Assembly (NCBI GenBank): GCA_013368325.1
Contig: JAACJK010000110.1
Coordinates: forward strand, 558,001 to 622,000
Source of the DNA: Ephemerocybe angulata
Lineage: Eukaryota > Basidiomycota > Agaricomycetes > Agaricales > Psathyrellaceae
Direction: 5' to 3'
DNA: 64,000 nt
Shown here: one piece after another, positions 23,010-32,369 of the stretch
Layout of the letters: the number at the start of each line of letters is the position of its first letter
Numbering within the stretch: the first letter of the stretch is position 1
Translations under genes and position numbers: made by a program
The notes under the pieces: generated by a model
What the model was told of the DNA's origin: nothing
What the model saw: only the letters and a program-made list of their open reading frames with translations
Databases searched by the model: none

Positions 23010-23094
23010 AGCAACGAAAAGCAATGAAAAGCAACAAGAAGCAACGAAAAGCAACACGAAGCAACGAAAAGCAACAAGAACCAATCGAAAGCAA
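23010..23094. repeat. 10-bp tandem repeat (GCAACGAAAA-type)
   Basis: About eight consecutive decamers, GCAACGAAAA, GCAATGAAAA, GCAACAAGAA and so on, keep an exact 10-bp step. They place short A-tracts on one helical face, a pattern known to favour bent DNA. Confidence 0.8.
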
Positions 23095-23168
23095 AGGGAA
23101 AGTGATATAAAAGTAAGCGTAAAAGCGACGGAGGGAATTCCAGGCACAACACAGAGGGGTACTATGGG

Positions 23169-23765
23169 GGGTGTTAAGAGGTCTTCGGCGCGGTTGGACG
23201 CGGCGGAGACATGGTGGTGGTGGGGGTCTTCGGCGTTGTTGGACGCGGCGGAGATCTCTTCTGCGTCGTTGGACGCGAAGTTCCTGGGATTGAATCCAAG
23301 TGCGGCTGTTCGAGGTCGTTGGATGTGCAGGGCGTTGATAATGAGGGGTGTCCGGCTAAGAGGGAGGCGCTGTCAGCGCATGTGGTGTGTGCTGCGGGAG
23401 CCTGGGTTCCGCGCGTGCAGCAGCGCAAGTGGCTCCGCACCGCGCTACGCGTCACCCAGCTCCCAGAAGAGTAGAGCTGGCTGCTGAAACTTACAGGTGG
23501 TAGGGGGTAAAGCGAGGCCTGTGGCGTCGTTCGACGCAAGAGATTCACTGGAGGGGTGCCACGTCGTTGGACGCATTTGGCACTGGCCGAATGCCACGTC
23601 GTTGGACGCGTTTGGCAGTGGATATACGCGTTTTGCCAGTTGGTGCAATGCAGGAGGCGTGGTAGGGGGTGTTAGGAGGTCTTCGGCGTCGTTGGACGCG
23701 AGGGGGACGTGGTAGAAGGCAGTGGGACATCCTCGGCGCCGTTGGACGCGAGTGTGGCACGTTGG
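23169..23765. repeat. Dispersed GTCGTTGGACGC-word repeats
   Basis: Copies or near-copies start at about 23190, 23235, 23265, 23314, 23526, 23562, 23598, 23688 and 23739. Two of them sit within a longer shared segment (TGTTAAGAGGTCTTCGGCG at about 23172 and TGTTAGGAGGTCTTCGGCG at about 23668). Related words occur near 22010 and 22045 at the other end of the same element. Confidence 0.7.
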
Positions 23766-24311
23766 TGCAGGTTGTTGCACCGTACGCGACGCAACGATGG
23801 GTCCAGGGTGAGGGGAGCACCGGGTGGTGCCATATACGCGACCGCGACGAGGACAGGTCCAGCGTGAGGGGAACGCTGGGGCAGGGCGGTCCGACGGACG
23901 TGCGCGACACGATGAGGAGGTGACCAATGCGGGGGGAGTGCCGAGAGCAACAGGGCGGTGTGGTAGACCTGCTGGCATGATGGGCTCTGGTCAGTGACGA
24001 TGGGACACTGAGACAACTCAGAGGTAAATCCTCAGCCACAGTTCAGGTGGGATGGGTGGAGGCGTAGATTCGGGTTCCATAGGATGAGAAGAGTGGTGAT
24101 GTGCCAATTTGAAGCTGGGTAGAGGATGAACCCATGGTCCGACTCGATCGCGCGCGAGGTGCGAATTTAGGCGGAGATTAAACTTACGGGATTTCCTATT
24201 CCGTTCGGTTCGGAAAGCAATTCAACTCTTGCTTGATCTGAAACCACATCCTACTCTCTTCGAGACTTTGACATATCATATCTCTCACCGTAAACTTGAG
24301 ATACTGAAAGA

Positions 24312-25677
24312 ATGCCGTCCTCTCTAAACTGTCCCGATCTTCCGACAGAATTATGGATCCAAATCCTTTCTCTTGCTGCCGGCGCCAATGACTCGACAGA
24401 ATTCCGCGGTATAGTGGATGACACTGGTCTGTGTTGTGGCTTGCCAGCTTTGGAGCATGGAAGCTTCAGGGAGTCATTTGTCAGTCCTTTCAATTTCACC
24501 GAACTGCGACCATCGCTGATCCTTTTTATAGAAAACGAAGCGATCCATGGTGCTAGTCAACCACGAATGGAACAACATGGCGACCCCTATCCTCTACGAG
24601 CACCTCCCCATATCCAGAATGGTTGAGTTGAAGAAGCTTTTGGAAACACTTACATCGGAGGAAGACGACGGGCTGAGCTTAGGGCGCTTTGTGAAACGCC
24701 TTGATATCACCGACTCGGACGTCGAAGCCCCTAACGGGATATCCACCAGTGTGGCCATTGAGCTGTGTCCAAAGATGGTGAACCTCGTCACCTGCTTTGT
24801 AGAGCTCGAATTCAACTGCAATCCGGACCTTTTGCTTGCGGCCCTTGGGCCCCAATTGAGGCACTTGCACGTCCACGAAAACGTTCCACCTGCGGCTCCA
24901 TCGATTTCCTTCGACAACCTTCTTGAATTTCTCAACCTCCATCCAAATCTTACTTCCATTTCTTTTCCATTTCTTATAACCCATCAACTTCTCGCCAAAA
25001 ATTCGAAAACGCGACGCTGGCCTTCAATCCACAAGTGGACCTTGCAGAACCGGAGCCAGACCTCTGCACTTGGCCTACATGTGCCCGCGGGTGCCCTCCC
25101 GGGCCTTACAGAGATTTGCTTTGACCAGTGCTACCCTCACTGGAACACGTTCTTCTGGAGTGAGGAAATGAAAGGTTTTCTAGTCGCACACGGCGGTAGT
25201 CTCCTGACCATTGGTTTGGGATTGAATGGAGAACATCCAAATCCAGGCAAACTGTCCGGGTCTTTTCAGCACATCTCAGACTTTTGCCCTCGCGCCAAAG
25301 AGGTCGACATCGCAATCTTAACCCACGCAGAGCGCGGAAGTTTCACTCTCTGGACTGTTTGGCTTGACCAGGTGATTCAAATGCCACAGATCACGACGCT
25401 TGGAGTACGGATATGCTCCCCAAGGCATAACGATGAAGGGATCGAGCGCCTACACTGTGCCGTCGCTTTACCATGGCCCAAGATCTTCCCGAAGCTTGAG
25501 AGGATACGAGTGCTACAGGAGCTTGATGTCGACAGGTACCGGATGCATGATGACGTTACCCGCAAGTACCTCAGAAATTTTGCGAGGTGGGCCACTCGCC
25601 CCATTCGTGTGGAGGATCTCTCGGGCACGATTTTAGGCGAACTGTCTAAGGAGCTATGTACGTTAGTCGAAAGGTAG
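24312..25677 (+). CDS. F-box-like leucine-rich protein (copy 2)
   Basis: Two exons: 24312-24479 and 24532-25677, giving 437 residues. The F-box start is LPTELWIQILSLA. After the intron follows MVLVNHEWNNMATPILYEHL, the same junction as in copies 1 and 3. The body is a degenerate leucine-rich solenoid (for example WPSIHKWTLQNRSQTSALGL) ending IRVEDLSGTILGELSKELC, which aligns with the ends of both relatives. It is probably an SCF substrate receptor with an unknown target. Its 3' end faces that of copy 3 across only 144 bp, so the two are convergent. Confidence 0.85.
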
Positions 25678-25821
25678 AGCGCACCTGTCTCGATGTATGG
25701 GAATTACATGTAGTAGGACTCCTCATCCAATCAGTGGTAATGTGCTTGAACGGCGCCCAATAGGCGCCCGTGACTCTCCAATGTACGCAGCTAAGCATTG
25801 AGTGGATCAACCCAGAAAAAA

Positions 25822-27228
25822 CTAGGTACAGATACCCTTATAAAACTCTCCAAGTACATTCCCCAAAATATCCTCTACAGGAATAGGAGAACTCGCCCAC
25901 ATCCCAGGAGCTTCAGCAGTACTGTGCGCACTATCATCGTACCTCCTATACTGTTCAACATCCACCTCTTCCAACACATTGATCCTCTCCAAATTCGGAA
26001 ACAGCTCTGTCCACCGTGGTGCCGCCACAGCGTCATGCAGGTTCCACGTCCTGCCCCCGTCCTGCTGTGTGACGCAGAGGCGTACACCAACAGAGACAAT
26101 CTGCTGCATGCTGCCTATTGCCTTAACCGCACCCCCAACCCAGGATTCCGAAGAGCAGCCCATTCCTCCGTGGGACTTTAAGGAAACTTTGACTTCCTTG
26201 ACGCGCAGGCACAAGCGGTCGACATGTTGGAGGTCGTCGCCTATGGGTCTTGCATCCTCTCCAACGGTGAAACCGACGACGACGACCTTCTCGCCGTGCA
26301 CGGATAGAAACTCTTCTACACCTGAGACGCCTCTCGAATTGTACGTCCTGTTCGCACATTGGTCGAAGGCTACTTCTTCCAGATTGGGGAACGCATGCGG
26401 GGGTATGTAGTACGCCAGCGCACAGTTCTGGCTCGGGTTCTGGAATGTCCATTTTCGAATGGAGGGCCAGCGGCAAAGCCTGTTCTTCAGCTCGTCTGGG
26501 AGGTCAGCCTCAGCTTCCACGATGGGCTTAGGCGGCGTTGTTGACTTGAGAATGACAAAGGGAATGGAGATGGAGATGAGGTTGGGGTGTTCGTCCAGGA
26601 AATCGGCGAGCTGGCCGAGGGTGATCGAGGACTGTGGCTCGGGGGAGAGCCTAAAGTCATTGTGGTCCTGTATGTGCAAGTGCTTCAACGTGCGCGGGAT
26701 TTCGTTCAGCAGTCGGGTTGGATTGACGCTGCGTTCGAGCTGTATGACGAGGGTGACGAGGTTCGGCGCCCTCCTGCACAGTTCGATAACAAGACTGGCC
26801 AGCACCCCATCGGAAGTGCTGGTTGTGAAATCCAGACGCTTCACAAATTGAGACAGGAAGGGCCCTCTTCCACAACGCATGGAGCTCAAGGTACGCGAAA
26901 GCTTCCCCAAGACAGGCCGCGTGGGTACCGTGAGGTGTTCGTAGAGGATCGGCGTCGCCATTGCATTCCATCGGCGGCAAACAGACGCGAGAGCGAGCTT
27001 CGTTTCCTAAGAAAAGGAACCTCAGTCGGAAGAGTAGAAATCAAAAGGAGAGTTCCTCACCAGCGATTCTCGTACGCTTCCACGTGCTAGCCGGGGTAGG
27101 ATGCAGCACTGGGGGCTCAAGTACTCGATGCACGGGAAGACTGCTGGATCGACGAGGTCCGCAGCGAATCGAAAGATTTTAAACCACAATTCTGGTGGTA
27201 CATCGTGGCACGCAGCATGTAGCGACAT
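25822..27228 (-). CDS. F-box-like leucine-rich protein (copy 3)
   Basis: Exons in transcription order: 27228-27061, 27006-25822, giving 450 residues. The start VPPELWFKIFRFAADL is F-box-like. Exon 1 is 168 nt, exactly as in copy 2. After the intron comes LALASVCRRWNAMATPILYE. The repeat body contains WPSIRKWTFQNPSQNCALAY, close to the equivalent segment of copies 1 and 2, and the end reads IPVEDILGNVLGEFYKGIC. The copies have clearly diverged outside these blocks, so the family expansion is not recent. Confidence 0.85.
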
Positions 27229-27646
27229 TTGAGGGGGGCGGGGGGTTGTCCCAAGGCGAAAGCGAAAACAAGTTGAGCAGCACCACCTCGTGTACCTTGG
27301 ATTTTTTGTATTCCAAGGTCACACACGAGGGTGGCGCTCTGGAACATACCCAGGCGACCAGGCCCGACTCCCGAGGGCTTTCGAGTCAAGCACACCCAAA
27401 CCGGCGCCCGTACTTACATAGCACGCCGGGCAGCCGGCTACTTAATGGCACTCCCCTTCCCCAGGGTCCTTTACCCATGTTCACGAAATACCACCAGCAA
27501 GAGTTATTCGCTTCAAGTTGGTTTGGTACAAGGTAACCGGTAACCAATAAAGCTTGGAAAGAGCAGGCATTCCGGTTGGAATCGCCTTGTTCTCTCCGGT
27601 CGAGTCTGCTTCAAACCCCATCCGCACCTATTCCAAGATCCAAAAG
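27229..27646. other. Spacer between F-box copy 3 and the flavin protein gene
   Basis: Holds the promoter of copy 3 (minus strand) and the 3' flank of the next minus-strand gene. No repeat or gene was recognised. Confidence 0.45.
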
Positions 27647-28556
27647 CTAAGGCACCAATTCCTCCTCCCTCCACCCCTCCCCCTCCTTCCAAAACCTCCA
27701 TCGCACATTCGGCACCACGCCCATATCCACAAAGTCCACCTCAAGCGGTTCAACAACGACCAACGCAAAGTTCCTCAGTGCCTCATCCCAATCCGCCTGC
27801 TTCCTCCTCTTCTCTTCCTCCGAATCGTCTTTCCCAGGTTCCTCAACGCTCTTGGGCCAGCGCTTTGCAGCCCCGTGCCCTCCGTGCTCGGAGAGCGGCG
27901 AGCCCGGGGCAGGGCGCAGCCAGACGGCTCGCATGTGTACCGACATCGACTTGAACGACTTTACCCTTTCTTCCTCCCAGAACTCGGAGCTCTTGTCCGA
28001 GGTGCCTTTATCAGTAAAGGAAGGGGAGGGAACGAGTCCCACACGGCCGAGCACGCGGAACTGCTGCTTCGTCCCATCGATCCACCACGCGAGCTCGACT
28101 TTGTTGTTCGCTATTAGCTGGGTGACTTTGGGTGTGCGGATGTCTGTTGTTGAGAGGAGGAGAGGCAGGGTCGGGCCTGTGCTGCCTTTGCCTCCGCCCA
28201 GGGTGGCCGTTAGGAGGTGCGAGGCTACGCTTTCGATGCGCTCTGTGATGGTGGAGGAGGCGGAGGGGCGGGGGATGGGAGATGGGAGTCCGACGCCGTC
28301 TGGGAGCGAGTCGAGGAAGGCGCGGAAGATGTGTGAGCGGACGCGTGGCTGGGGTGTGGTGTCGGGGTGGGGTTGGGCGTCGATGGTTGCAATTTGGATG
28401 ACTGGAGATGAGTTGAGTTGTCAGTTCTCAGGTTCCTGGGCGAGCAATGATGATGGATGGCAGGAAGGTGAACTAACCGTTCTGCTTGGGGTACTTTGCG
28501 AGAGCGGCGTCAAGGAGAGACTTCCAGCGCGGGACGGCCTGAGATGCAGCAGCCAT
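27647..28556 (-). CDS. Pyridoxamine 5'-phosphate oxidase-like FMN-binding protein (Alr4036 type)
   Basis: Exons in transcription order: 28556-28478 and 28401-27647, giving 277 residues. PRWKSLLDAALAKYPKQN, then VIQIATIDAQ and RVRSHIFRAFL, is the split-barrel start of the Alr4036-type domain, a flavin-binding branch of the pyridoxamine-phosphate oxidase superfamily. VTQLIANNKVELAWWIDGT matches the strand that contacts FMN, and the C-terminus VRWRFWKEGEGWREEELVP is also typical. Yeast has two relatives of unconfirmed substrate. The product is probably cytosolic, since no signal peptide is seen. The upstream region holds a perfect CRE and a GATA array. Confidence 0.85.
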
Positions 28557-28684
28557 CGTCGTTACTATTGGAAGTAAAGATGGTTGATAGAGTGTTCAAG
28601 CAGATGAGAGATTCCAGATGAGATTAAATTCGAACCAATGTGAGCACTTGAGTGCAGAGACAGGGGCTTCGGCAATGTGCGACG

Positions 28685-28692
28685 TGACGTCA
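28685..28692. promoter_or_regulatory. Perfect CRE palindrome (ATF/CREB-type bZIP site)
   Basis: TGACGTCA lies about 130 bp upstream of the flavin protein ATG, next to a GATA array. In fungi such sites are bound by Atf1-type stress-response bZIP factors. Binding here is inferred. Confidence 0.5.
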
Positions 28693-28700
28693 GGAAGTGA

Positions 28701-28736
28701 GATAAGATAAGATAACAGTTGAGAGGATCTTATCTG
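28701..28736. promoter_or_regulatory. GATA-factor site array
   Basis: Three GATAA units at a 5-bp step (28701-28715) are followed by an inverted unit (CTTATC near 28731). The spacing copies the array at 16064-16083. Confidence 0.4.
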
Positions 28737-28957
28737 AGACCAGAGTAGGTGAAGCCCCTATTGTACTGTTGTGCCCACCAGGTTCGTGCATAAATTGGCA
28801 TCGCGACGGAAGGACTGCGCACTATCCTTTATAGTATCCATATACGAAGGGCTCAGCAAAAATGGCTGTGACTTATGAATAGATTACACGTAGCGCTGAT
28901 CTAGTAGTAGGGATAAAAGGTACATAGAGAGGAACAAAAGGTCGGGGTAGTAGATGA

Positions 28958-29874
28958 TCAATCGGAATCGGAGCCTGAGCCTGAGCCCGAACCTGGTTCG
29001 TCGTCATCATCTGTAGAGATTGAGATACAAGAGTCGAGGGGGCACAATGTGAGCGGAGTATTCAGGACCGAAAGGCAGGTTGGGACGCACCGTTCGCAAT
29101 ATCGGAAGCTGAGATGGCGTTAGACGCTTTGGATTTGCGGATTGCTGTTAATACTGCCTGGTCATCGGAAGATACGAGGTCGAGGACAGCAAACCCATTC
29201 TTGTCCTTTATCCTGAATACAGAAACCAGTTAGCATCTACTCTTCCGGCATGAAACGCAAGGGTTCGGGATGCATCTCATCGAAGGAGGAGAAACGTACG
29301 TCGTATCAGCACCAGCATCGAGCAAGCTCTCTACAATGTGCAATCTCAAATCTGGTTCCTCAAGCTGGACAGCCAGGTGTAATGGCGTAGCCTTGTCGAT
29401 CCGGTTTATAGGATCAACATCGCAGTCTTCGTGCGAGAGGATATGTTCAAGGACATCCGTCGAACAATGCAGAACGCTAATCCAGTATCCATCAGAACAT
29501 CTCCACGTATAGATGAAGCCAATCGTACGCGTTATGCAGTGCTATGGCATCCCCACAGAATTAGACGCGCAGAGGTTAGCCCAGGCACCGGTGGCGAATC
29601 TGGCAATCGACATACGCGTGTTGCCTAGACTAAGGCACGGATTAGCGGGGCACAGATAGCAGAGACAATAGGCGACGCACCCATCTTGACAGTTAATATC
29701 AAACCCCTTCTCTTCAAATACCTCTAGGAGCAGCTCCTCGTTATCAGATCGCGCAGCGGCGAGCAATCGCTCATCTAGAGACGACCTAGATCAGATTCTG
29801 CACTCCGAGCTCAATATAGAATGGTTCGCAGAAAACGCACTGTTGCTTGCACCGGTGAACTCTTCGTCGGCCAT
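28958..29874 (-). CDS. Small ankyrin-repeat protein with two micro-exons
   Basis: Seven exons in transcription order: 29874-29841, 29774-29681, 29629-29616, 29541-29529, 29476-29300, 29212-29091, 29010-28958, giving 168 residues. Exons 3 and 4 are only 14 and 13 nt. Joining them produces the canonical ankyrin turn LGNTPLHNA, which no continuous frame contains. A second repeat has ATPLHLAVQ, then LLDAGADTTIKDKNGFAVLDL. The tail is acidic (DDDDEPGSGSGSGSDSD). The size and layout resemble the yeast YCR051W-type protein of two to three repeats, function unknown. All seven exons sum to an exact multiple of three. It is divergently arranged with the CDK-like kinase gene across 231 bp. Confidence 0.85.
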
Positions 29875-30105
29875 TATACGAGAATAAGGAACAAAGCAAG
29901 CAGCAGCGAATGCGGACGAGCACAGGGAACTCCGGATTCGGAGGCAGTAGAGGCGGATATTGATGGCGGCCCAAAGCGGACATTCATAATGTAATTGGGC
30001 AGCAGGTCCCTTTTGCGAATGGCGCTCACTGGCCCGCCCTGAGCAGACCCACCGACAAGGGTCCTCCCTGCCCTCCTCCTCGACGTCCAACCCCTCGAGC
30101 TCATC
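29875..30105. promoter_or_regulatory. Divergent promoter between the ankyrin and CDK-like genes
   Basis: Only 231 bp separate the two ATGs, which face away from each other, so the two genes probably share a bidirectional promoter. No clear TATA box is visible in either direction. Confidence 0.5.
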
Positions 30106-32055
30106 ATGATCCACGCCCCGCTCCACGCCCCAGAACTCACCCAGGCCGACGTGCAGCGCATCCAGGCCACGGTGAGCAGCGAAAATTGAACGCTGGAGAG
30201 CGACCCTGACCTCGTTCCACAGCCCTCGAGCCACCACGACAACATCAAGGAGGGCCCGGTGTCGACGGTTGCGAGGATATGGACGAGTTTGAAGGATGGA
30301 GAGCCGCCGCAGTGGGTTGTGAGCAAGAGTGCGCCGGTCGTGCGCCGTTTCTCGAGGGAGCCGCACGACATTGTCAAAGAGCTTCGGCTCTTGAACACAC
30401 TCTCGCATTCTAATGTAAGTATTCTTGACAGTATGCCATGTCTTTTGAAGGTGTATATCTAATGGTGTTGGACGGTGTTACAGATCATCACGACTCTTGG
30501 GAACTTCATCGACAGTGACGAAGGCACACCGACGCTGCGGTTCTACATGCCCTACATCCCCATTTCGCTCTCTGACCTCCTCTCCTCGCCCTACTTCACC
30601 CCACACCCCTTTCCACCGCCCTCGACACCACTCCTTACCACGCCCTCGCCCAAGCGCCAGACCTGTGACGTCGTCTCCCCTGCAAACGTGGATCCGGAGA
30701 GCCGCTTCGTGACAATAGCGAGGAGCATCATGTTCCAGGTCCTATGCGCCATCGCATACCTCCACGACGACGAGAGGGGCGTTGCGCACAGGGACATCAA
30801 GCCCGACAACATACTGCTTACCCAGGAGGGTTGCGTGAAGCTCATCGACTTCGGAGTCTCTTACGAGGCTACCACGGCCTCCTCATCTTGCAAGGACAAA
30901 GACAACGCGAAAGGAAACGATCTGTGGCCAGAGACACGCGAGAGGATGTATTTCGAGGTGTGCACAGGGTGAGTGCTGGCCATCCGACCCCATATCATGA
31001 AATGCTGTTAAAACGTGGGCTGACGATCTGGTCGTGTGCGCAGAGCCTACCGTGCCCCGGAGCTTCTGTTCGGCCCGCGGAACTACGACGCGTTCGCCGT
31101 CGACCGCTGGAGCCTTGGCGCTACGTTTGCACAGTTCTTCACCCCACTTCGGCTGTCATCCGCCGAAGATGAGGATGAAGACGATTCGGACGATGAGCAC
31201 GAGTGTAATGATGCCGACAATTCTAATGAAGACAGGAATGGCAGCAGCGATGGTGGGAGGGGAGATCAGGACTCGACGAGGGTGGCTTCGCCCCGGGCAA
31301 GGAGCATCCAACCGTTCATCGTCCCCAAGTATCTGAGGATAGGGTACCCCGGTGCCCAGTGGACGAGGGAAACGCTTTTCAATGGAGATCGCGGTGAAAT
31401 TGGCCTTGCGTGGAGCATCTTCAAGATTTACGGGACGCCTTCACCTCAAAGCTGGCCTGTAAGCATCGTTTTCTTCATCGATATTTTGAACTGCTGTTAA
31501 CCTATTCTTACTCGAATCTATAAATAGGAATTCGAGGACCTTCCAGGTTCCAAGAGCGTCGTGTTCAACGACGCCCCACCTGTCCCAGTGGAACCCCTGC
31601 TCCCCAACCTCCCTCCCTCCACCATCTCCTCCCCCTCCTCGTCCTCGCCGTCCCCATCAAATTCAGCCTCCTACCTCCCCCCACCAGACCCCCTCCCAAC
31701 GCCCTTCGACCTCCTCTCGCGCTTCCTCCTCTACCCCACCTCCGCACGCCAGCCCGCCGCCCAAGCCCTGCTCCACCCCTGGCTCACCTCCGCCCCCATC
31801 CTCCTCCCGCGCGGCTATAGCATGGACCTCGACTTCACCATCACAGTCCCAAGCAACGGCGCCATCCGGCCGACGCTGCTGGCGCGGACGTCGTCGGCGG
31901 CGACGGTGCGGCCGGCGGGAGTTGTGGGCGAGGAGGTGAAGAGGAAGCTGGGGGAGCTGGGGGTGTATAGCTGGGAGGGGAAGGAGTTGGGGGAGTGGTT
32001 GGAGGGGGTTTTGGTGGGGATTCCGGGGAGTGGGGCGACGAGGACGTCGTCGTAG
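30106..32055 (+). CDS. CDK-like protein kinase (CMGC; possibly a CDK-activating kinase of the Csk1 type)
   Basis: Five exons: 30106-30171, 30223-30414, 30484-30968, 31044-31458, 31528-32055, giving 561 residues. The alpha-C region is [20 protein letters not shown]. The catalytic loop HRDIKPDN lies near residue 188 and DFG near 206. The activation segment ends [13 protein letters not shown], and [13 protein letters not shown] follows, all CDK-like. [22 protein letters not shown] corresponds to the CDK motif before the C-lobe helices. The glycine loop is not obvious and the presumed ATP lysine is in WVVSK. Acidic and Pro/Ser-rich inserts interrupt the lobes. Divergent CDKs with YRAPE and such inserts include fission-yeast Csk1, which activates CDKs. 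That identity is a guess. A collapsed copy of this gene lies at 36045-36674. Confidence 0.85.
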
Positions 32056-32369
32056 GTGACGTCGGGGTTTGCTGCTAGCTCGGGGAGGCGGAGAGTGACC
32101 GAATGACTGAACGACCGATTGATTGAAGACATGATTGCACAACACATAGTATATCTCACTGGCATCCCGTTCCCATCCACATGCACATTCAGGCTTGCTT
32201 ATTTACTAGTCACATGAATATTAATCTAATTTACAGTCCAAACAGGTCGCGAGTCAGATTGGGTGGGGGATCGTGTGGAACGAGGTAAGAGGGGACGAGA
32301 GGGGTTGGGGTAAGGGATGAAGTGACAATTTGGCCGGCAAATCAATGCGGGCATAAGGAAGAGGGGTGT
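32056..32369. other. Convergent 3' region between the kinase and the first NLR
   Basis: Both flanking genes end here. The stretch is repeated, with changes, at about 36675-37001, as part of the segmental duplication. No separate gene is seen. Confidence 0.55.

Larger units (their letters stand above)
21762..24197. mobile_element. Non-autonomous DNA-transposon-like element with about 38-bp terminal inverted repeats
   Basis: The left end (21762-21800) contains CCGCCTAAATTCGCAC. The right end (24159-24197) contains its reverse complement, GTGCGAATTTAGGCGG, and the outer parts match as GGAAATCCCGTA against TACGGGATTTCC after one or two changes. Across 38 bp only a handful of positions differ. 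The 2.4 kb between them has no transposase that I can recognise. The right part holds at least nine copies of a GTCGTTGGACGC-like word and a 10-bp tandem repeat. This layout fits a decayed or non-autonomous TIR element. A clear target-site duplication was not found. Confidence 0.6.
21319..24311. other. Gene-poor block holding a 2.4-kb inverted-repeat element
   Basis: No convincing gene lies between the PD-(D/E)XK-like gene and the F-box-like gene at 24312. Most of the block (21762-24197) is the element described separately. The open frames in it are compositionally biased (Pro/Thr/Arg-rich) and follow the repeats rather than any protein family. Confidence 0.55.

Noticed and set aside
23174..24039. 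Several long minus-strand frames with PTTPKT and SNDAED repeats
   Set aside because: The residues simply translate the GTCGTTGGACGC word repeats in three frames. No start context or family.
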